Positions 57,313-63,681 of a stretch of DNA of 63,681 nucleotides are shown here, piece after piece (position 1 is the first letter of the stretch; the number at the start of each line of letters is the position of its first letter). Both the position numbers and the translations under genes were made by a program. This stretch comes from Acidobacteria bacterium Ga0074141. Its GTDB lineage: Bacteria; Acidobacteriota; Blastocatellia; Pyrinomonadales; Pyrinomonadaceae. The notes beneath the pieces are model-generated. The model searched no databases, was not told where the DNA came from, and was given only the letters and a program-made list of their open reading frames with translations. Location: the NCBI GenBank assembly GCA_001464665.1, contig LNDP01000007.1, forward strand, positions 1-63,681, in the 5' to 3' direction.

Positions 57313-57404
57313 TTAGAACCACCGAACACGTTTCGATGAACTGAAGATGCTAGTGAAGGCAATACCTGAGTGCCGGTAATTCTGGCAGATGTTTGAGTTT
57401 CCAT
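57313..57404 (-). pseudogene. 5' stub of the DUF3150-like gene
   Basis: The first 30 codons or so (METQTSARITGTQVLPS, LASSVHRNVFGGS) match the start of the gene at 15495. It then breaks off abruptly. Confidence 0.75.
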
Positions 57405-57806
57405 TCGCATTCTGTCCACCGCTCAACTTTCAGCGAAACCGTGTTGTTTCAGACACTCTGATAATGGCCTCGGGACATGGTCCGCGTCACGGCAAACCCC
57501 GATACCGCCGATATCAACGGTTTCCAATTCACGGAGGCAGAAATATCCCCATTCGCACTCAAGCCCGACAACATAACCAAAGAAGCAAAAGTCATCACCA
57601 TAAGTGACGCCTTCTGTCACGAACCAAGCCCATCCGCCAAAGGGAAATTGAAACACTGCATAAACGGTCGGATTCTTGTTCCCTTCTCGTCCACCAATCT
57701 TCGGCAGTACACCTTCAAGTTCTTTTGGCAAAAGTTCCGACATACAGTTTTGACCCATTTCCAGATTGTCGCCGGATGTCTGCTGCCTATTTTGTTTTAT
57801 AGTAAA
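57321..57806. repeat. Direct repeat B (DUF2958 segment)
   Basis: Counterpart of 15414-15897 in the same orientation; here the DUF2958 gene is intact but the following gene is cut after about 30 codons, the reverse of copy A. Confidence 0.85.
57423..57743 (-). CDS. DUF2958 family protein, intact copy
   Basis: A 106-residue protein from ATG 57743 (MSELLPKELEGVLPKIG). The family landmarks are WFVTEG, FFGYVVGLECEWGYFCLRELETV and the C-terminal HVPRPLSECL. The frame is open far upstream, but the extra N-terminus has no homology. DUF2958 occurs on plasmids and integrative elements. Its role is unknown. Confidence 0.8.
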   Translation of the reverse strand: MSELLPKELEGVLPKIGGREGNKNPTVYAVFQFPFGGWAWFVTEGVTYGDDFCFFGYVVGLECEWGYFCLRELETVDIGGIGVCRDADHVPRPLSECLKQHGFAES

Positions 57807-57980
57807 ACGACGATTGGGAAGATCGTCCGGGGGCTCAATACCGCGACAACGCTCTCTTGAACAAAGGATAAAAAAAGAAAGAGTTCTAAAAATCAGAATG
57901 GCGGAAAAGGGGAAAGAGTTTGTTGTAACGGGAAAGCAGATTTTCATGGCAATTTGCCGGAAGGGGCGAAGGAGCATCAC

Positions 57981-58365
57981 CTAAACCTTCAAAACAATTG
58001 CATGTCCCGCGAAATTTATGTGAATTTTTTTCCGTTTTGTTGTGACCGATGATTTGCCCCCCCCCCAATCTGCCATCGCTTCTAAAATCGGGCTGAGGGT
58101 TAGTCCGTAATCGCTCAATGAATATTCGACTTTCAGCGGTACAACTCTATAAATTTTTCGTTTGATGATTGAATCCTTTTCGAGTTCACGGAGTTGTTGA
58201 GTCAGCATTTTTTTGGTTGCGTGTGGTATCAGTTTTTGCAGTTCCCCGAAGCGTTTCGTGCCCGTCCTTTAAATAATACAAAATAATGGGTTTCCATTTT
58301 CCGCCGATGATGTCTATCGTCGCTTTGACGGGACAATTTGCTTCGTCTATTTGATTTTTTCTCAT
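57981..58365 (-). pseudogene. HxlR-family regulator, frameshifted, with a G10 tract
   Basis: The 5' frame from ATG 58365 reads [35 protein letters not shown], the typical HxlR start. Near 58265 the sense moves to [22 protein letters not shown] and [16 protein letters not shown]...[11 protein letters not shown] run of ten G on the minus strand (58057-58066) sits in the last codons, and slippage there swaps the tail. HxlR regulators commonly respond to aldehydes or oxidants. It is divergent from the cyclase-family gene. Confidence 0.75.
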
Positions 58366-58410
58366 AGTTTCAAAAAAGTGCCTACTATCTTTCAGATACA
58401 CGTTAAGTCA

Positions 58411-59739
58411 TTGTTAGATTCAAAAAAAAAACTAAGGTTTTCGGCAGCAATCGTTGCAGCAACGGTGATTTTGGTTGGGACTTTTGCGTCGTTCGGACAA
58501 AACCGAACGACCAAAATTGTTGACTTGACGCATACTTTGAACGAACGTTTTCCGTATATTCCGATTCCGGGCATCACTTTTCCGTTCAAGAAAACGGCGA
58601 TTGCGACTATGGAAAAAAATGGCGTGGCGGCAAATCGCTGGGAGATTCACGAACATATAGGCACACAGATTGATGCTCCGTCTCGTTTTTCAGCGAACGG
58701 GATTTCACTGGAACAAATTCCCGTCGAAAAATTAATCGCTCGGTTGGCGGTTATTGACATAAGCGAACGTGCCAAGCAAAACGCGGACGCGACGGTAACA
58801 ATCGAAGATATAAAAAATTGGCGAAAGCGATACGGACGCTTGCCGAACGGTGCGGCAGTTTTTATGTATTCGGGTTGGGACGCGAAAGTTTCCGACGCGA
58901 ACGCATTTATCAATGCGCACGAAAAGAATACGATGCACTTTCCCGGAGGTTCGAGCGAAGCCGCCGGGTTTTTGTTTAATCAACGGGAGATTGTCGGCAC
59001 TGGAGTTGACACAATTTTGATTGATCCGGGCTTTGACAAAGAATATAAGGCCCACAAAGTTTGGCTGAAGGCCGATAAATGGGCGGTCGAATGTGCGGCG
59101 AATTTAAAGCAAGTTCCCGCGAACGGAGCGACGATTTTTGTCGGAGCAACGAAAGTTGAAGGTGCAACAGGCGGATTAGTCAGAATTATCGCTACATTTC
59201 CTTCAAATCGTTTGGAAAAACAAGATGCTTCGTATAATAATCTTGCGGGCAATTGGATCAGCGAATCGGTTGAATCTGTCGGAAGTTTCGGTTTTAGAAC
59301 TAGAGAGTTCCGTTTCAAAAACCGTGATTGGCAAATCGAAGTCGTTTTTTACGCTGACAAGGAAAAATCGAAGCCGCTTTTTTCCTTCATTGGCGAAGGC
59401 AGATTTCAAATCGGCGCCAAATCGAGCATCGTCGAACCGGCACACGAAGCCAATTTTTCCTTTTCCGAAAAAAAACTCAAACTATTAACAGACGACGCAG
59501 ATGTTATAAACCAATTCGGCTTCGGAGCTTGCGGCTTGAAAAAAGGCGAATTTACGGACATTTCAGACAGCGGTTGCGGAAATTTTACAAGCGTTAGTGT
59601 ATGCGGTAAAGAATACGATTTGGTCAACATCGAAAACGGGATTTTACGGCTCGGCTCCCGTCCTTCCGACGGAAATATGTGTTCCGCAGACCGCCGCCCG
59701 AAAAGTGTGGGTTCGGCGTTAATACCCTTGAACAATTAG
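58411..59739 (+). CDS. Cyclase-family (kynurenine formamidase-like) secreted protein
   Basis: A protein of about 440 residues with a signal peptide (FSAAIVAATVILVGTFASFGQ). The cyclase domain follows (about 35-260) with the metal motif HEHIGTQIDAPSRF, in place of the usual HxGTHxDxPxHF, and FPGGSSEAAGFL, TILIDPG. The C-terminal 170 residues or so are a separate beta-rich part ending in GSRPSDGNMCSADRRP. The frame is open to 58351, overlapping the HxlR start. TTG at 58411 is my best guess, without a clear ribosome site. It may hydrolyse amides or cyclic esters. Confidence 0.75.
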   Translation: MLDSKKKLRFSAAIVAATVILVGTFASFGQNRTTKIVDLTHTLNERFPYIPIPGITFPFKKTAIATMEKNGVAANRWEIHEHIGTQIDAPSRFSANGISLEQIPVEKLIARLAVIDISERAKQNADATVTIEDIKNWRKRYGRLPNGAAVFMYSGWDAKVSDANAFINAHEKNTMHFPGGSSEAAGFLFNQREIVGTGVDTILIDPGFDKEYKAHKVWLKADKWAVECAANLKQVPANGATIFVGATKVEGATGGLVRIIATFPSNRLEKQDASYNNLAGNWISESVESVGSFGFRTREFRFKNRDWQIEVVFYADKEKSKPLFSFIGEGRFQIGAKSSIVEPAHEANFSFSEKKLKLLTDDADVINQFGFGACGLKKGEFTDISDSGCGNFTSVSVCGKEYDLVNIENGILRLGSRPSDGNMCSADRRPKSVGSALIPLNN

Positions 59740-59748
59740 ATTAAAGAA

Positions 59749-60228
59749 ATGGAAAAAATACCGACCTTATATAAATGGGCAGGTGAAATGCCCGCTTTTG
59801 AAAACTTGTTCGGCACATTTTACGACAAAGTTTTACGCGATGATTTACTTGGCGAAGTGTTCAAAAATATGTCGCCAGATCACGTCAGACACGTTGCTCA
59901 TTTTGTCGCCGAAGTATTTGGCGGGCCGAAACTTTACACGAGCGAAGACAACGGAAATCACGCGAAGATGATCGGAAAGCACGTCGGGAAAATGCTTGAT
60001 GAGAAAAAACGTCAGCGTTGGATGTCGTTGCTGATCAAAACCGCTGACGAAATCGGTCTGAAAGACGATCCCGAATTTCGTTCCGCTTTTGTCGGCTATC
60101 TCGAATGGGGAATAAGATTGGCCGTCATCAATTCGCAACTCGCGGAAAATCCTCTCGCCGAAAGCGAACCAATGCCCAGATGGGGTTGGGGCGAAACGGG
60201 CAGACCATATCTTCCAAGCGACAAATAA
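59749..60228 (+). CDS. Group II truncated haemoglobin
   Basis: A 159-residue truncated globin. The LYKWAGEMPAFENLFGTFYDKVLRDDLL start, VRHVAHFVAEVFGGP and the tail PRWGWGETGRPYLP are typical of group II. The proximal histidine is plausible in NHAKMIGKHVG. These proteins bind oxygen or NO. It begins 9 bp after the cyclase gene, so the two are co-transcribed. A link to the P460 genes (NO or hydroxylamine chemistry) is possible. Confidence 0.85.
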   Translation: MEKIPTLYKWAGEMPAFENLFGTFYDKVLRDDLLGEVFKNMSPDHVRHVAHFVAEVFGGPKLYTSEDNGNHAKMIGKHVGKMLDEKKRQRWMSLLIKTADEIGLKDDPEFRSAFVGYLEWGIRLAVINSQLAENPLAESEPMPRWGWGETGRPYLPSDK

Positions 60229-60410
60229 AAACCAGGATGCCCACGAATTTACGGCGACAGGTGCGACAGGCAGAAGCGTTGGCATTCGCCAACTGCCGAC
60301 ATTCGAGATGAACAGATCGGTTCCTCCGGCCCAGTTTTCTTAAACGCCGTCGACATCGGGCGCAAAATGGGAGAAGTTTTTGTTTTTCGCGAGTCTGTTT
60401 ATCATCTTTT

Positions 60411-61253
60411 TTAGCCGACTACTCTTCGAATTCCCTCATGTGTGCAGTAAACGGATTGGCTCGTACCGCTTTCAAGATCGAAGTACGACGCGAATCTCTT
60501 TAACGATCTCGTGAGTAACATCTCTGTAAGCATATCGGCCATGTCCACTGCAATCCGCTGATTGGTATTAAGACCTTGCTCTCCGAGCCGAACGCGTTCG
60601 GGGCACGACGCATCGCTCATGGCTTCAATTTTTTCTGGATTCAGGAGATCTGGGTGCTGGAGCGACGGCGACGGAAGTGCCCGGCAGATACTCGTACCCG
60701 TGAAGTACTGCTCGGGGTTGAGAGGCTTTGTCGTCGAACCAAGTAACACTTGGCCTGATGCCTTCCCGTTTCCCCCGTCTATCCACCAGACCCTCGAAGC
60801 ATCACCGTAACTTCGAGGCTCATCAAGTGCACGATGCATCTCACGTCGAGCCAGGTAATTATCGACGCAACCGACGATGATCGTCAGACTCCTGTAATCG
60901 CTGTTCGAACACTTGACGTGTTTCTCGGGATCGAAATTCTCGGACGAGAAGCTTGTTTCTATCCCCCAAGCTGTAGAGACGCGTTCCGCGAGCGTCTGAG
61001 CTTTGTATCGGCCAACCTCCGCAAAGCAGAAATTGCTGCGCGGAATATTCCCGTTTTCTACCACGTCCGGGTCAACGATCAGCATTTCAGCGGATTTATT
61101 TTGCTGCTGCTTTAGTTCGAATATCAATCGGGCTAGAGCAGGAACGACAAAAGAACCTGTTCCTCCGGCACCGACGACAATGAACCGAAGAGTGTTGTAT
61201 TCGACCGGCATTACAACTGCGGCCTGCGAGAAGCTAAGATCGATGTCCATCAC
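60411..61253 (-). CDS. ThiF/E1-like protein of PRTRC type
   Basis: A 280-residue E1-like adenylating enzyme. The nucleotide motif is GAGGTG (28-33). D61 and D63 lie in IVDPDVVENGNIPRSNF, matching the E1 pattern with R72. GCVDNYLAR and WWIDGGNGKASGQVLLG follow. A cysteine in DASCPE is the best active-site candidate. This order matches ThiF proteins of the PRTRC cassette. Its start overlaps the JAB gene stop by 4 bp. The modifier protein it would activate is not in view. Confidence 0.85.
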   Translation of the reverse strand: MMDIDLSFSQAAVVMPVEYNTLRFIVVGAGGTGSFVVPALARLIFELKQQQNKSAEMLIVDPDVVENGNIPRSNFCFAEVGRYKAQTLAERVSTAWGIETSFSSENFDPEKHVKCSNSDYRSLTIIVGCVDNYLARREMHRALDEPRSYGDASRVWWIDGGNGKASGQVLLGSTTKPLNPEQYFTGTSICRALPSPSLQHPDLLNPEKIEAMSDASCPERVRLGEQGLNTNQRIAVDMADMLTEMLLTRSLKRFASYFDLESGTSQSVYCTHEGIRRVVG

Positions 61254-61894
61254 AACATCATCTGAAGCAGAGCTTCGACCTCATTCAGATCGACAACACC
61301 GATTGGGAGGTGGCCGATCCAGGAAAATGGTATTGGGATAAGGTGGTCGTAAATCCCACAACGGAATCTTACCTTCGGTTTGTCGTGGACGTCCGTAATT
61401 ATCCCGAAGATGCGGAACTTACCTGATTCATCGCGGTCATCCGCATTGCTGAACTGATATGCCCCACTTGGGTGCGTATGAATCTCGATGCAGGCCTCGG
61501 AGTATTCCGGCCGCCTATCATCCGCGATTGTTGAGGCATATGTCCTGTCCCTACTCGACGTACTCCGCTGCCACGCGTATCGCTCACTATCCCAGTAGAT
61601 GAGATAAAGCTCTTCTCTAAAATTCTCCTTCGAGTTGGAGATCTGAGCGTGTTTGCAAATTTCGTCCCATACACGACTTGGAACCTTCGGCTTATTCCAT
61701 TTGATACCAACAAATGCGCTTGGAAGGCCCTTTATCTCTCTGAACACCAGAGGAACTGAAATCGTAAATTCCTCCCGCTGAGCCCGTAGAAGTACGCCGT
61801 TGCCGGCAAGAAGGTACTCGTAAAGAATGGCCTCTACCGGCTCGAATCGTTCTTTTGCGATCCGATGGCCGATAAATTCGTTTTGTCTTTCCAT
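61250..61894 (-). CDS. JAB/MPN metalloprotease-like protein (PRTRC A type)
   Basis: A 214-residue protein whose JAMM motif is complete: H139-x-H141-P-S-G and then S149-x2-D152 (IHTHPSGAYQFSNADD). The N-terminal half resembles PRTRC protein A. JAB enzymes remove ubiquitin-like proteins or process them. It lies 7 bp after the E2-like gene and overlaps the ThiF gene. It most likely works with both in one pathway. Confidence 0.85.
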   Translation of the reverse strand: MERQNEFIGHRIAKERFEPVEAILYEYLLAGNGVLLRAQREEFTISVPLVFREIKGLPSAFVGIKWNKPKVPSRVWDEICKHAQISNSKENFREELYLIYWDSERYAWQRSTSSRDRTYASTIADDRRPEYSEACIEIHTHPSGAYQFSNADDRDESGKFRIFGIITDVHDKPKVRFRCGIYDHLIPIPFSWIGHLPIGVVDLNEVEALLQMML

Positions 61895-61901
61895 ATTTCA
61901 G

Positions 61902-62585
61902 TTAAAATCGTGAGTCGTACCTTCGCTGTTCAACTATCGTTTCCCATGCGTCGTCGATCGTAGTGCTTGATAAGAGGAGTTCGGACTTCGGAAACTTCTT
62001 CGCTTTGTCAGCCGCCAGTTTCAAAAGGAGTTCGCGTACATCTTGCGGTTCGGTGAGGCATCGCTCGCCGGCGTGGTCAGCATTGAATGGTGTTTGAAAG
62101 ATCAGTTTCCACACTTCGCTAAGAGTAGAAGGATGGGTCTCAGGAACTTCGTTTTTTCCAAAGCAGATCTTACCGGAACCGACATTCGGCAGCGGAGCGA
62201 CGGCAAGGTTGGTATTCGCCGATATATGAGATGAAGCTGCGGCCCAGAGATAATATTCCCGTCCTTTACCGAGTAGGATAAGGGGTGGCAACGGGACTGA
62301 GAGTTCAACAAAACCCTTGGCAGAAAAAGCGATGGTTATCCTTCGAACCCCGGCTGGTTCATACGATAGGATTGCGTTGCCTTCGGGAGCCTCACGGTAA
62401 CGCAAAACCCGTCTGCCCAGCCATCCCGTATCTGTATGAACCTTTCGAAACGCTCTCGCCACCTGGTCACTCGAAAGAGCCTTTAAAGACACGGATGATT
62501 CTTTAAGATCGGCAAAAAGATACTGACCTGGCAGGAAATAGAGCGCGGCGGAAGCATCGACAGGTACTTTCAAGGGCCTATTCAT
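61902..62585 (-). CDS. Prokaryotic E2-like protein (PRTRC B / Prok-E2_D type)
   Basis: A 227-residue protein of the bacterial E2 D family seen in PRTRC cassettes. Landmarks are VELSVPLPPLILLGKGREYYLW, APLPNVGSGKICFG with C141 as the likely catalytic cysteine, and a C-terminal helical part (DVRELLLKLAADKAKKFP). It would pass an activated ubiquitin-like protein from the E1-like partner. It overlaps the upstream gene by 8 bp. Confidence 0.75.
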   Translation of the reverse strand: MNRPLKVPVDASAALYFLPGQYLFADLKESSVSLKALSSDQVARAFRKVHTDTGWLGRRVLRYREAPEGNAILSYEPAGVRRITIAFSAKGFVELSVPLPPLILLGKGREYYLWAAASSHISANTNLAVAPLPNVGSGKICFGKNEVPETHPSTLSEVWKLIFQTPFNADHAGERCLTEPQDVRELLLKLAADKAKKFPKSELLLSSTTIDDAWETIVEQRRYDSRF

Positions 62586-63402
62586 CGCTTAGCTTTACTC
62601 CCGACTCTATCTTTCCAGTATTCCAGAATGAAATAAGCTCGTTAAAGAATGTCTGAGCATCTTCTTCGATCCTTTTATCTAAATGCTCAAGATTTTTGAA
62701 GTACCGGTTCGCTGCCTTATATGCCTCGGTCAGTCCCTCAACAGTCTCTTTGTTCCATTCGAAGAACTCCGGATATTGGCAGTTCGTAGTATCCAGCCAC
62801 GGATTACCGGTGGAGTGATCGACCAGGCGGATCAGATCGCTGAAAGGTTTTACTTTTGCACCGTGCTTTTCTTTCCAGATATTTGAATGTGCTGTCTTGA
62901 TCGGAGGCAGTGAGTCTTTATCAACACCGTACTTTTCAGAAAAGTAATTCCAGATCTCATCATCTTCATTAAAATAGAACATCAGGCCGGCGAGATAACT
63001 GTCCCGCAAGTGTGCGAAGTCAACTTCTTCACAGCAAAGGTCGAAGTTCAACGGCGGTATGGCAAATCGTTCAAGTTCTAGCTCCGGATCGTCATGCCAG
63101 TATTCGAGTAATGGAAAGCACTTATCATTTACAAGCTGAAAGAACTCATTCGTCCGTTCGCTGTACGCCTTAAAATAACCTGCTCCGTAGAGGCTCTTTG
63201 TCGATCGTTCCCACTCCTCTGGAAACATCTCAATATAAAGCCGGTATTTGTGCTGTTCCGATACGACTCTGGATACGGTTTCGCATGCATATATGGCGCT
63301 GTGGCTCCTTGATTTGAATCGCAGGTATTCGAGAGAGCGGTTTAAACGGTCGCCAACTCCGGGCATTCCGTTCCCGATCGTCGCCAATCCTAATCCGGTC
63401 AT
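62578..63402 (-). CDS. Uncharacterised protein of the E1/JAB/E2 operon
   Basis: A 274-residue acidic protein rich in aromatic residues (LYIEMFPEEWERS, FAIPPLNFDLCCEEV, FYFNEDDEIWNYFSEKYG). I do not recognise a family with certainty. Position and composition recall PRTRC protein F. No membrane segment or signal is seen. The 8-bp overlap with the E2-like gene makes co-function likely. Confidence 0.6.
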   Translation of the reverse strand: MTGLGLATIGNGMPGVGDRLNRSLEYLRFKSRSHSAIYACETVSRVVSEQHKYRLYIEMFPEEWERSTKSLYGAGYFKAYSERTNEFFQLVNDKCFPLLEYWHDDPELELERFAIPPLNFDLCCEEVDFAHLRDSYLAGLMFYFNEDDEIWNYFSEKYGVDKDSLPPIKTAHSNIWKEKHGAKVKPFSDLIRLVDHSTGNPWLDTTNCQYPEFFEWNKETVEGLTEAYKAANRYFKNLEHLDKRIEEDAQTFFNELISFWNTGKIESGVKLSDE

Positions 63403-63416
63403 AGAGTCTACATACC

Positions 63417-63662
63417 TCAGAACCCAATCGGAAGATAGTCGATCGCTGACGCCGGACTCTTCTGAAACGCCTTTCGGTGCGATTCGACTGCTTCAATTTC
63501 CCGAGTGCCGATAGCAAGGATATTCTCGGCTGCCTTTACTTCGTCGACGGTCAAAAGTTCCGATGCCTCCCGCCGCATTAGTTGATCGGCAAGAATAATC
63601 GCGGGATTGATCTGCTCGATCTCAGCTCGCAATAATTCGAGTGGCGATTCATCAGGCTGCAT
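63417..63662 (-). CDS. Small helical protein at the operon's upstream end
   Basis: An 81-residue protein predicted to be mostly helical (LELLRAEIEQINPAIILADQ, VDEVKAAENILAIGTREIEAVESH). It lies 14 bp upstream of the previous gene. I find no family match. The operon may continue past the right edge of the window. Confidence 0.5.
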   Translation of the reverse strand: MQPDESPLELLRAEIEQINPAIILADQLMRREASELLTVDEVKAAENILAIGTREIEAVESHRKAFQKSPASAIDYLPIGF

Positions 63663-63681
63663 ACCCTTTATGCTGCGCTCG

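Overview
The window reads as a chromosomal segment of a free-living, aerobic or facultative Gram-negative bacterium. It carries a full glutamate-to-haem operon, System II (CcsA/ResB) cytochrome c maturation, cytochrome P460-type proteins, an ECF sigma/anti-sigma pair and a truncated haemoglobin. The gene mix would suit an acidobacterium-like soil or water organism, but no rRNA or tRNA is visible, so the lineage is a guess.

Region 1 (243-15.9 kb) is an accessory, probably defensive island. A seven-gene leftward operon (8038 to 243) encodes an auto-cleavable S24/LexA-like repressor, a DUF2188 protein, a GASH-type helical protein, two P-loop GTPases of the double-GTPase type, a GAP1-type protein ending in an EAD1 adaptor domain, and an HExxH metallopeptidase ending in a matching EAD1 domain. 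Divergently lie a Fic AMP-transferase and a SIR2-like protein, with an array of palindromic GCGGAGA half-sites between the two units. A second leftward operon (about 15.5 to 10.6 kb) encodes a DUF2958 remnant, a frameshifted DUF3150-like gene, an ERF/DdrA-like annealing protein, a Ycf46-like AAA ATPase with altered Walker motifs, DUF1257 (Ycf35), DUF2997 and an NrdG-like radical SAM protein.

Region 2 (15.9-36.3 kb) mixes intact stress and detoxification genes with many decayed ones. Intact genes include an MBL hydrolase, RidA, an alpha/beta hydrolase-OsmC fusion, ECF sigma plus zinc anti-sigma, MsrB-MsrA, a sulfite-oxidase-like protein with a flavin reductase and DUF6510, an MFS exporter, a DODA dioxygenase and AzoR. 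Decayed genes include SRAP, SDR, NmrA, IS3, lipocalin-like, YceI, EthD, DUF427 and zinc oxidoreductase remnants.

Region 3 (36.4-46.4 kb) is the operon hemA-C-D-E-N-H-G-B-L, all leftward and mostly overlapping or nearly so. Region 4 (46.8-57.3 kb) holds MsrA plus a damaged MsrB, CcsA/ResB, a beta-propeller protein, two cytochrome P460 proteins, a TPR-AraC regulator and a frameshifted cupin-AraC regulator. A diverged repeat flanks the TPR-AraC gene.

Region 5 (57.3-63.7 kb) starts with a second, direct copy of the DUF2958 segment seen at 15.4-15.9 kb. It continues with a broken HxlR gene, a cyclase-family protein and a truncated haemoglobin, and ends in a leftward E1(ThiF)-JAB-E2-like operon resembling the PRTRC cassette and running off the right edge. 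The repeated segment suggests that the AAA operon and the E1/JAB/E2 operon were once parts of one element.
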